From Alphaproteobacteria bacterium (GTDB taxonomy: Bacteria > Pseudomonadota > Alphaproteobacteria > UBA1280 > UBA12223): DNA of 8,446 nucleotides. This document shows, one piece after another, positions 1 through 6,076 of the stretch. The DNA lies in contig DMEM01000107.1 of the NCBI GenBank assembly GCA_003450915.1, positions 1 to 8,446 on the forward strand, in the 5' to 3' direction. Below the pieces are notes generated by a model. It did not search any database, was not told where the DNA came from, and saw nothing but the letters and a program-made list of their open reading frames with translations. A program made the position numbers and the translations under genes. The stretch's first letter is position 1. Each line of letters begins with the position of its first letter.

Positions 1-29
1 CTTATGGTAGTTTAAAGTGCTTGAAAATC

Positions 30-58
30 TTTACATTATATAAAAAACAGTGTATTCT
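30..58 (+). promoter_or_regulatory. Candidate sigma-70 promoter for the c-di-GMP gene pair
   Basis: TTTACA (30-35) matches the -35 consensus at 5 of 6 positions. It is followed after exactly 17 bases by TATTCT (53-58), which matches the -10 consensus at 4 of 6. Transcription would start near 65 and leave a leader of about 48 bases before the ATG at 113. In DNA this AT-rich, chance matches are frequent, so this is only a candidate. Confidence 0.35.
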
Positions 59-95
59 ATTTTTAGCTATATAAATGATGAGAACAATTTCTAAT

Positions 96-103
96 AAAAA
101 GGG
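96..103 (+). promoter_or_regulatory. Ribosome binding site of the 113-811 gene
   Basis: The purine run AAAAAGGG ends 9 bases before the ATG at 113. It is the only Shine-Dalgarno-like stretch nearby and supports that start. Confidence 0.5.
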
Positions 104-112
104 TTTCATAAT

Positions 113-811
113 ATGAAAGAATCATCATCAGTTCTAAGAGATATCAAGCTTATTCGTCAGGCTGAGCAAGCTCTTGAAAAAACTGAAAATTTTTTAAAGA
201 AAATCAAAAATAATAAACTATCTTTAACTCTAGAAGATGGCGTTTATAAAATCAACAGTGAAGATATGAACAAAGTTGCTAAATTAATTACAGATTTAGA
301 TAAATCTGGTAATAATTTATCTGACGCTATGGATCTATTAAAAGAATTAATGATTTATGATGAAATCACACATATGTTCTCAAGAAGGTATATTTTAAAT
401 ATCTTAGAAAAAGAAATTATTAGATCAAAAAGGTATGACAATAAGTTTTCTTTAATTGCTTTTGAAATTGACAATGACACTTCAGCACTAATGGGGTTAG
501 GTTCAGAATCAGAAAACTTACTTATCAGTAAAGTAGCAACAGAAATTAGAAGTTTTAAAAGAACATCAGATTCAGCAGGTAGAACAGGCCCTTATACATT
601 CTTACTAGTATTGCCAGAAACAAAAGCAGAAGGTGCTGAAATTTTAGCAAAAAGAGTGGCAAATGATGTATCTAAAAAATATACTCTTGGTGATGTAGAA
701 CTAGATGTAAAAGTAAATTACGCAGTTATCGACAATGACCAAACAGAAATGCATAACTTAGTAGATATTATGTATCTATTAGATAACAAGTTAGCAGATA
801 ACAGAAAATAA
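113..811 (+). CDS. Degenerate GGDEF-domain protein, probable c-di-GMP receptor
   Basis: This 232-residue cytoplasmic protein has no signal peptide or membrane segment. Residues 1-80 are predicted mostly helical, and about 8-35 could form a coiled coil; I do not recognise this part as a named domain. Residues 80-230 follow the GGDEF fold: the entry motif DEITHMFSRRYI (83-94), the first metal-site strand FEID (117-120), and a closing helix. The signature itself is lost: the GGDEF position reads GPYTF (159-163), so diguanylate cyclase activity is unlikely. The allosteric RxxD motif is kept as R150-T-S-D153 at the canonical distance (five residues) before the signature. Degenerate GGDEF proteins with an intact I-site are known c-di-GMP receptors, such as PelD, so I infer a sensing role. 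The gene lies 66 bases ahead of an EAL protein gene on the same strand, with no strong terminator between, which suggests an operon. Confidence 0.8.
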   Translation: MKESSSVLRDIKLIRQAEQALEKTENFLKKIKNNKLSLTLEDGVYKINSEDMNKVAKLITDLDKSGNNLSDAMDLLKELMIYDEITHMFSRRYILNILEKEIIRSKRYDNKFSLIAFEIDNDTSALMGLGSESENLLISKVATEIRSFKRTSDSAGRTGPYTFLLVLPETKAEGAEILAKRVANDVSKKYTLGDVELDVKVNYAVIDNDQTEMHNLVDIMYLLDNKLADNRK

Positions 812-831
812 CAGACGAACGTTTTTTGTTT

Positions 832-849
832 AATAAAATGGATTTTATT
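832..849 (+). other. Short AT-only inverted repeat between the two c-di-GMP genes
   Basis: AATAAAAT (832-839) and ATTTTATT (842-849) are inverted around two G residues. The stem is A/T only and is not followed by a U-run, so it is unlikely to end transcription. The two flanking genes can therefore be treated as co-transcribed. Confidence 0.25.
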
Positions 850-877
850 AATTTATAAATTATAGGATAAGAATATT

Positions 878-2938
878 ATGTATAACAACTATGATAGAAG
901 CACAGTTTTACTGGTTGGCTTTGACCCTCTATTGCAAAAACAACTACATGAATATATTCTTAAATCCACAACAGCATCTGATACTGAAATTATGGCTCTA
1001 GACGATGATAAAAAGTCGATTGACGAGCATTTTAAAACAGATGTATTTTATAATATTATTTTAATCAATACAGATTTAGACTCAGTTCCTGTAGATAGTT
1101 TATGTAGAACAATTGCTCACCAATTTATAGGTTCTATGATTTTAGTATCTGATTATAATGATGAAATCGTTCATTCATGTATTGATCACGGAGCAACTAT
1201 CGTATTAAGAAAAGAGTCTTTATCTGAGTGTTCAGTTAAAGATGCAATGTTAGCAGCTAAACATAATTTTGATTTAAGACTAAGATTAAAACTAGCCGAA
1301 CGCCGTTTCTCTGATATGGTGTCAAATACTTCAGACTGGCTATGGGAAATTGACTTAGACTTAAACTACGTATATTTCCACATTGGTAATAAAAGCCAAG
1401 GTATGTATAACTCATTCCAAGGTGAAAAATTTTATAAAAGCTTTTTACCAGATGAAGAGCACCGTATTCAACGTTTATTCAAGCGTTTATTTAAAGATCC
1501 TCAACCATTCCAAACTGAAGAGTTCTGGGGACGTGATTTAAGCGGTAAAATTTGCTGGTCGGTTTCAGGTGTTCCAGTTTATGACTTAGAAGGTAAATTT
1601 GTAGGTTATAGAGGTATTTCAAGAAATATTTCAGCTGAGAAAAACTCACAAAATCAAGTTTATTGGTTAGGTAACCATGACCCAATTACAGGTCTATTTA
1701 ACCAAACAAGATTCTATAATGAATTATCAAGAACTATTCAAAACCTACGTAAATATGAACGTGAAGGTGTGCTTGCAATTGTTGATATTGACCAGTTTAA
1801 GCTAATTAATAGCCAGTATAATAATGAAGTTGGTGATAATTACCTAATGCACATTGGTAATATTTTGAAGAAAGTTATTCGTCAAGGAGATATTGTTTCA
1901 AGGATTACATCTGATAAATTCTCAATTATGATGCCAGAGATATCAGTAGAAGAAGCTAAAATAATTTTAGATGGTCTTGTTAAAGAGGTTGCAGAAAGCA
2001 AAATGGTTTACAGAAATGCTAAAATTTCAGCAACTATTTCTGTTGGTTTAGTAGGATTCCCTGAACATGGTATTAACTCATCTGAGCTTGTTAGAAAAGC
2101 TGAAGTTGCGACAACTCGTGCAAAAGAAAAAGGTCGTAACAGAATTCATCTGTTTAACCCAGAAGAGCACAATGACTCAGTTATTGCTAAATCATTAGAA
2201 ATGATTGACTTTATTTCAGATTGTTTAGAAAATGATAGATTAGTTCTTTATTACCAACCAATTGTACTGCTTTCAGATACAAACCATGTTGCTCGTTATG
2301 AAGTTCTTATGAGAATGATTGATAGAGAAGGTAATGTTGTGCCGCCTGCTGAGTTAATTCAAGCAGCTGAAGACTTTGGTATGCATACTAAAATTGATAC
2401 AGAGGTTGCAACACAGGCTATTACTCAGGCTAAAAAATGGTACCATGAAGATGGTAAGCGTGTTGTTTTAGCAATTAACCTTTCTGGTTTAACATTTGAT
2501 GATGATGAATTGATCGCTAAACTAGGTACAATGGTAAAAAATGCAAATCTACCCAAAGGTACAATCGTATTTGAAATTACAGAAACTGCAGCATTGCGTG
2601 ACTTAAGTAAAGCACAAACTGCTATTGCCGACTTAAAACGTCACGGTTGTTGTTTTGCACTTGATGACTTTGGTACAGGTTATTCATCATTCCATTATGT
2701 TAAAAACTTAGATGTAGACTTTATTAAGATTGATGGTTCATTTATTAGAAACATGACAAACTCATCTGAAGATCATGTGTTTGTTAAAGCTCTATACAAC
2801 GTAGCAAGTGAAATGAAAATTAAGACAATCGCTGAAATGGTAGAAGACTTACCAACAGCAGAGTTACTTAATGAAATTGGTATTGATTATGCTCAAGGAT
2901 ACTACTTTGGTAAACCAAAACCAACACTAATAGATTAA
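878..2938 (+). CDS. Pseudo-receiver/PAS/degenerate GGDEF/EAL protein, probable c-di-GMP phosphodiesterase
   Basis: This 686-residue multidomain signalling protein has no membrane segments. Residues 8-128 resemble a response-regulator receiver, but the phosphoacceptor position appears to be N64 and the acidic pair of strand 1 is missing, so phosphorylation is doubtful. Residues 141-255 form a PAS domain (DWLWEIDLDLNY at 153-164; a typical VGYRGISRNIS end at 242-252). The GGDEF domain (266-425) keeps DID (303-305), N311 and D320, but its signature is TSDKF (344-348). RxxD (R335-QG-D338) is retained. The EAL domain (about 435-686) looks catalytically complete: Q460-P461, E475-V-L-x-R479, N534, E566, D596-D597, K617, E653 and Q673. 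I infer hydrolysis of c-di-GMP to pGpG, possibly tuned by nucleotide binding to the GGDEF domain and by a PAS ligand. AGGA (864-867) precedes the ATG by 10 bases. It is probably co-transcribed with the 113-811 gene. Confidence 0.9.
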   Translation: MYNNYDRSTVLLVGFDPLLQKQLHEYILKSTTASDTEIMALDDDKKSIDEHFKTDVFYNIILINTDLDSVPVDSLCRTIAHQFIGSMILVSDYNDEIVHSCIDHGATIVLRKESLSECSVKDAMLAAKHNFDLRLRLKLAERRFSDMVSNTSDWLWEIDLDLNYVYFHIGNKSQGMYNSFQGEKFYKSFLPDEEHRIQRLFKRLFKDPQPFQTEEFWGRDLSGKICWSVSGVPVYDLEGKFVGYRGISRNISAEKNSQNQVYWLGNHDPITGLFNQTRFYNELSRTIQNLRKYEREGVLAIVDIDQFKLINSQYNNEVGDNYLMHIGNILKKVIRQGDIVSRITSDKFSIMMPEISVEEAKIILDGLVKEVAESKMVYRNAKISATISVGLVGFPEHGINSSELVRKAEVATTRAKEKGRNRIHLFNPEEHNDSVIAKSLEMIDFISDCLENDRLVLYYQPIVLLSDTNHVARYEVLMRMIDREGNVVPPAELIQAAEDFGMHTKIDTEVATQAITQAKKWYHEDGKRVVLAINLSGLTFDDDELIAKLGTMVKNANLPKGTIVFEITETAALRDLSKAQTAIADLKRHGCCFALDDFGTGYSSFHYVKNLDVDFIKIDGSFIRNMTNSSEDHVFVKALYNVASEMKIKTIAEMVEDLPTAELLNEIGIDYAQGYYFGKPKPTLID

Positions 2939-3057
2939 TTTATGGCAACTATTTTACTTTATTAAGGTCAGTCATGTAGCAGTTAGTACACTTTGATCTT
3001 ATAAATAAAAATATTCACTCTTAAATTAAGCTATTACTAATCATAAGAATAAATTAT

Positions 3058-3096
3058 AAAGCCCTGTTATTTACTATTTGTAAACTCTGGGCTTTT
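3058..3096 (+). terminator. Probable intrinsic terminator after the EAL gene
   Basis: AAAGCCC (3058-3064) pairs perfectly with GGGCTTT (3089-3095). Inside, TTTAC pairs with GTAAA to give a stacked hairpin. The stem ends in only four U residues, so termination may be moderate. It lies 119 bases after the EAL gene stop codon and is the first GC-containing hairpin there. Confidence 0.55.
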
Positions 3097-3158
3097 AAAA
3101 TAAACTACTAATTACCAATTTAAACTATTATTTAATGGTTACTCCTTATAAATAAAAA

Positions 3159-3186
3159 CGTCATCCTGAACTTGTTTCAGGATCTC
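3159..3186. repeat. Dispersed palindromic repeat, copy 1
   Basis: It starts CGTCATCC and ends GGATCTC. Arms ATCCTGAA (3163-3170) and TTCAGGAT (3176-3183) pair perfectly over 8 bp around a five-base CTTGT loop. This is the alphaproteobacterial GTCATCCTGAA...TTCAGGATC type of intergenic palindrome. Confidence 0.75.
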
Positions 3187-3203
3187 TTTTTGTAGTTTCA
3201 TAT

Positions 3204-3234
3204 GTCATCCTCAAATCTTTGATTTGGGGATCGA
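3204..3234. repeat. Dispersed palindromic repeat, copy 2
   Basis: After the shared GTC, the arm 3207-3217 pairs with 3221-3231 over 11 bp, including one G-U pair, around a TTT loop. The outer ATCC/GGAT matches the other copies, but the inner arm (CAAATC/GATTTG) is different, so the fold is kept while the sequence varies. Confidence 0.7.
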
Positions 3235-3249
3235 TATTATCCAAATATT

Positions 3250-3276
3250 ATCATCTTTGGTTTGATCTGGAATTCA
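3250..3276. repeat. Apparently decayed copy of the palindromic repeat
   Basis: Aligned without gaps to the copy at 6037-6063, 16 of 27 positions match, including TCATC, TTGATC and GG. Many of the differences are C-to-T or G-to-A. The arms no longer pair well. It looks like an older copy drifting towards the AT-rich background; chance similarity cannot be excluded. Confidence 0.35.
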
Positions 3277-3308
3277 TGTTATTCATTAAAACCACAAAAT
3301 ATTAGTAT

Positions 3309-3337
3309 TTTAAAAAATATTTAATTTATGTTACAAT
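3309..3337 (+). promoter_or_regulatory. Candidate extended -10 promoter for mutL
   Basis: TTTAAA (3309-3314) and TACAAT (3332-3337) are separated by 17 bases, and TG sits one base before the -10 hexamer (3329-3330), as in extended -10 promoters. A second -10-like TATAAT lies at 3339-3344 but has no fitting -35. Either would start transcription at or just before the repeat at 3348, placing that repeat in the mutL leader. Confidence 0.35.
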
Positions 3338-3347
3338 ATATAATATT

Positions 3348-3387
3348 GTCATCCCGGACGTTACACGAGTGTGTGATCCGGGATCTC
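3348..3387. repeat. Dispersed palindromic repeat, copy 3, in the mutL leader
   Basis: Arms ATCCCGGA (3351-3358) and TCCGGGAT (3377-3384) pair perfectly over 8 bp. The longer loop can form an inner ACAC/GTGT stem (3363-3366 with 3371-3374). Compared with copy 1, two stem pairs are changed on both sides (T-A to C-G and A-T to G-C), so pairing is preserved. It ends 37 bases before the mutL start codon. Confidence 0.75.
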
Positions 3388-3424
3388 TGAGTTTAAATAT
3401 AGATATAGAAGACAAAAATTAAAT

Positions 3425-5293
3425 ATGAATAAAATTAGAATCTTACCAGATTATTTAGCTAACCAAATTGCAGCAGGTGAAGTTATTGAACGTCCAGCTT
3501 CAGTAATTAAAGAGCTGCTTGAAAACTGTGTAGATGCAGATGCTCAAAATATTACAGTTATTGCAGAAAATGGTGGTATTGATAGAATTAGCATTACTGA
3601 TGATGGTTGCGGTATTGCTCAAGAAGATTTACTTAACGCTTTAAAGCGTCACGCGACGTCAAAAATCGAAAACACAGAAGATTTATTCTCAATTAACTCA
3701 TTTGGGTTTAGGGGTGAGGCTTTGCCTTCTATTGCCTCTATTTCAAAATTTACCCTGACTTCAAGAACTGCTGAATCTGATAATGCTTGGGCTGTAGTAA
3801 CTGAAGGTGCTCGAGAGTTTGATCTTAAGCCAGCTTCTCATCAAGTAGGGACAACGGTTCAGGTTTGTGATTTATTCTTTAACACTCCAGCGCGTCGTAA
3901 GTTTATGAAATCAACACGTTCAGAGCAATCAGCAATTCAAGATGTAGTAATTAGAACAGCAATTGCAAACCCTTTAATTAGTTTTAAACTAATTATTGAT
4001 GGTGTTGAAAAAGTTAATTTCTCAAGATCAATGGGTGATGATTTAGAAGATTATCTACCTCGTTTAGGTCAACTACTTGGTAAAGATTTTGTAAAAAGTG
4101 CGGTAGCGGTTGAAGGTATTCGTGATCGTATGCAAATTTTTGGTTATACAACATTACCAACTCATAATTTAGGTACAAATACTAAACAATATATGTTTGT
4201 TAACGGCCGTCCTGTTAAAGACAGATTAATGTTAGCTGCTTTAAAACAAGCCTATCATGATCGTTTAGCAAGAAATAGACACCCAATTTGTGTTTTATTT
4301 GTTGATTTACCTCCACGTCAAATTGATGTAAACGTGCACCCAGCAAAAGCAGAAATTAGATTTAAAAATGATAGGGAAGTATTCTCTCTAATTTATAATT
4401 CAGTTAAAACTATTTTAGATGAGCATTCAAAAGAAACAACAACAGCTGCAACAAATGAAGCTTTATCATACTTTAAGCCTCAAACCCAAGTGCGTCCTCA
4501 GTCAGAGTATGTTGCTAATGATTTATGGCAAGCAAGTGCTAATGCATCTAACATGCAGCAGCTTTCTGAATCAAAGTTAGGTAATAATTTTAATACAATA
4601 AATAATCAAGATGCTGGCCTGGCTAGTTTTGACTTTCAAGCTCCTATAACACCAGCTCCGGCAGCTCACGTTGTTGATGAAGAAAAGCAGATTCTATCAA
4701 AGCAAGATTTCTTAAACTATCCACTTGGTGCAGCAGTTGCTCAAGTACATAATACATTTATTGTATCACAAACTACCGATGGTCTTATTCTATTAGATCA
4801 GCATGCAGGACATGAACGTATGGTTTATGAAAAGCTAAAAGCAGATATTATGACTAAACAAGTAGAAGTTCAATCATTGCTTATTCCTGAAATTATTGAA
4901 ATGAGTGAGTTTGATGTTGACTTAATTGTAAATGCTCAAGAAGAGTTAGCTAAATTTGGTTTAGAAGTTGAAGGTTTTGGTCCAACAGCAGTTGCTGTTC
5001 GAGGAACTCCAGCTTTAATGGGTAAAATGTCTGCTAAAGAGCTTATTTTAGATCTTGTAGAAGATTTAAAGGAACTTAAGGGTATTGATTCATTAACATC
5101 AAAACTAGAGCATATATTAGCGACTATGGCCTGTCACGGTAGTATTCGTTCAGGAAGAAAGATGACAGTTGAAGATATGAATGCATTGTTGCGTCAAATG
5201 GAGCAGGTTCCTAATTCAGCACAATGTAACCATGGTCGACCAACATATGTAAAAATTTCAATGACAGATATTGAAAAACTATTCGACAGGTAG
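3425..5293 (+). CDS. mutL: DNA mismatch repair protein MutL, endonuclease type
   Basis: This 622-residue protein is of normal length for an alphaproteobacterial MutL. Residues 1-330 are the GHKL ATPase domain: IAAGEVIERP (15-24), catalytic E30 with N34 in KELLENCVDA (29-38), DDGCGI (59-64), ATSK (77-80), GFRGEAL (94-100), FFNTPARRKF (151-160) and DVNVHPAKAEIRF (301-313). A low-complexity, Q/N/A-rich linker (about 335-425) joins it to the C-terminal dimerisation domain. That domain carries DQHAGHERMVYE (458-469), the DQHA(X)2E(X)4E metal-binding motif, plus ACHGSIRSG (569-577) and CNHGRP (601-606). I therefore expect a nicking MutL that works without MutH, with MutS selecting the mismatch. There is only a weak purine stretch (AGAAGA, 3407-3412) before the ATG; the start is fixed by the conserved N-terminus. 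Confidence 0.97.
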   Translation: MNKIRILPDYLANQIAAGEVIERPASVIKELLENCVDADAQNITVIAENGGIDRISITDDGCGIAQEDLLNALKRHATSKIENTEDLFSINSFGFRGEALPSIASISKFTLTSRTAESDNAWAVVTEGAREFDLKPASHQVGTTVQVCDLFFNTPARRKFMKSTRSEQSAIQDVVIRTAIANPLISFKLIIDGVEKVNFSRSMGDDLEDYLPRLGQLLGKDFVKSAVAVEGIRDRMQIFGYTTLPTHNLGTNTKQYMFVNGRPVKDRLMLAALKQAYHDRLARNRHPICVLFVDLPPRQIDVNVHPAKAEIRFKNDREVFSLIYNSVKTILDEHSKETTTAATNEALSYFKPQTQVRPQSEYVANDLWQASANASNMQQLSESKLGNNFNTINNQDAGLASFDFQAPITPAPAAHVVDEEKQILSKQDFLNYPLGAAVAQVHNTFIVSQTTDGLILLDQHAGHERMVYEKLKADIMTKQVEVQSLLIPEIIEMSEFDVDLIVNAQEELAKFGLEVEGFGPTAVAVRGTPALMGKMSAKELILDLVEDLKELKGIDSLTSKLEHILATMACHGSIRSGRKMTVEDMNALLRQMEQVPNSAQCNHGRPTYVKISMTDIEKLFDR

Positions 5294-5311
5294 TATAAAA
5301 ATAATATACTA
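5291..5311 (+). other. AT hairpin overlapping the mutL stop codon
   Basis: TAGTATA (5291-5297, beginning with the stop codon) pairs with TATACTA (5305-5311) around a seven-base loop. No U-run follows directly, so it is not a standard terminator. It may stabilise the mRNA 3' end or be a chance pairing in AT-rich DNA. Confidence 0.25.
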
Positions 5312-5340
5312 AATACTCGTTATATTTTTAAAAGTTGAGC

Positions 5341-5367
5341 TCGGTTGTATAAAAAAGAGTAAACCGA
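5341..5367 (+). other. Hairpin in the leader of the lipoprotein gene
   Basis: TCGGTT (5341-5346) pairs with AACCGA (5362-5367) around a 15-base A-rich loop, ending nine bases before the ribosome binding site. No U-run follows, so a leader structure is more likely than a terminator. Function is unknown. Confidence 0.3.
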
Positions 5368-5375
5368 ATTAAAAT

Positions 5376-5380
5376 AAAGG
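5376..5380 (+). promoter_or_regulatory. Ribosome binding site of the lipoprotein gene
   Basis: AAAGG sits 8 bases before the ATG at 5389. A second AAGGA at 5383-5387 is too close to the start to act as the usual site. Confidence 0.5.
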
Positions 5381-5388
5381 TTAAGGAA

Positions 5389-5874
5389 ATGAAAAAAATA
5401 GTAGCTCTAGCATTAACAGCCCTTGCTGTAACAGCTTGTGCACCAAGAGGTGATGGTTCTTATTCAAGAAGTAGCTTAGGTGCTTTAACAGGAGCATTAG
5501 TTGGTGGTGTTGTTGGTAGCCAATTTGGTGGAGGCTCAGGTAAAGATTGGGCAACAGTAGGTGGTATATTATATGGTACTGCTGTTGGTTCTGCTTGGGG
5601 TGATGAAGTTGATAGGTATGATCTACAAAACAAAACAAGATATTCAGATGGTGTTTTTGAGCATTTGCCAGATAATACTTATAAGGCATGGGTAAATCCA
5701 AATACTGGTAAAACATCTGCTATTCGTCCTTTAACAACATCAACTCCTACACAGCCAGGTGAAGCTCCATGCCGTTTATTTGAAACAACAAGAGCAGGTA
5801 TCGGTGGTTATGGTCACTCAGCAATTGGTATGGTTTGTCGTGATAGCTACGGTCGTTGGAGACTAATGGATTAA
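5389..5874 (+). CDS. 17 kDa surface antigen-like glycine-zipper lipoprotein
   Basis: This 161-residue lipoprotein has a signal peptide (MKK, then a hydrophobic stretch 4-16) and the lipobox V14-T-A-C17, so Cys17 would be lipidated. Residues 30-72 are a glycine zipper (GALTGALVGGVVGSQFGGG..., then a second Gly/Ala stretch to GSAWGDE), which in this family is membrane-associated. The C-terminal half matches the Rickettsia 17 kDa antigen pattern: WVNPNTG (101-107), C128-R, C150-R-D and a final GRWRLMD. Size and layout fit that family (Rickettsia protein about 159 residues). The two late cysteines could form a disulfide. I expect an outer-membrane lipoprotein; its molecular role is not established. 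It lies 95 bases after mutL and may be transcribed separately. A strong terminator follows. Confidence 0.9.
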   Translation: MKKIVALALTALAVTACAPRGDGSYSRSSLGALTGALVGGVVGSQFGGGSGKDWATVGGILYGTAVGSAWGDEVDRYDLQNKTRYSDGVFEHLPDNTYKAWVNPNTGKTSAIRPLTTSTPTQPGEAPCRLFETTRAGIGGYGHSAIGMVCRDSYGRWRLMD

Positions 5875-5894
5875 AAGTTATTTATTAAAATTAG

Positions 5895-5929
5895 AAAGCA
5901 ATATGAGTTAACCCTCATGTTGTTTTTTT
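5895..5929 (+). terminator. Strong intrinsic terminator of the lipoprotein gene
   Basis: The arm 5895-5907 pairs with 5914-5926 over 13 bp, with two G-U pairs, around the six-base loop TTAACC. A seven-base T-run (5923-5929) closes it. It begins 20 bases after the stop codon. Confidence 0.85.
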
Positions 5930-5984
5930 ATGTCTAAACTTTATTGTTTAGTAATTTAGTTTAAAGATGTAATTTTATTAAAAA

Positions 5985-6015
5985 CTTCGATATCCTTGTT
6001 TTCTCTATATTGAAG
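5985..6015. other. Intergenic hairpin
   Basis: CTTCGATAT (5985-5993) pairs with ATATTGAAG (6007-6015) over 9 bp with one G-T pair, around a 13-base pyrimidine-rich loop. It has no U-run and no family resemblance to the palindromic repeats. Possible remnant or RNA element; function unknown. Confidence 0.3.
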
Positions 6016-6036
6016 AGTAAGATAGTAAAATGTCGT

Positions 6037-6063
6037 GTCATCCAGGACTTGATCCGGGATCTC
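6037..6063. repeat. Dispersed palindromic repeat, copy 4
   Basis: GTCATCC at the left and GGATCTC at the right match copies 1 and 3. Arms 6040-6047 and 6053-6060 pair at 7 of 8 positions, with an A/G mismatch at 6044/6056, around CTTGA. It is close to the GTCATCCCGGACTTGATCCGGGATC form widespread in alphaproteobacteria. Confidence 0.75.
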
Positions 6064-6076
6064 AGATTTAAAGACC

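Larger units (their letters stand above)
2939..3424. other. 486-base spacer with terminator and palindromic repeat cluster
   Basis: No convincing gene is present on either strand. Reading left to right, the spacer holds AT-rich sequence without recognisable features (2939-3057), a terminator-like hairpin, more plain AT-rich sequence (3097-3158), three clear and one decayed copy of a palindromic repeat (3159-3387), and a candidate promoter and leader for mutL. Confidence 0.7.

Noticed and set aside
812..877. Possible c-di-GMP riboswitch between the two c-di-GMP genes
   Set aside because: The gap is only 66 bases, shorter than known c-di-GMP aptamers, is almost pure A/T, and shows only a weak A/T inverted repeat.
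1491..1685. 64-codon minus-strand frame inside the EAL-protein gene
   Set aside because: It overlaps the PAS/GGDEF coding region completely and has no recognisable motif.
3159..3387. CRISPR array
   Set aside because: The repeats are self-complementary, differ in sequence and spacing and have no uniform spacers; no cas gene is present.
5291..5311. Intrinsic terminator for mutL
   Set aside because: The hairpin is A/T-rich and overlaps the stop codon, and no T-run follows its right arm.
5381..5716. 111-codon open frame on the minus strand under the lipoprotein gene
   Set aside because: It lies opposite a confidently identified gene; its His/Leu/Gln-rich translation is what the complement of Gly/Ala/Thr codons gives.
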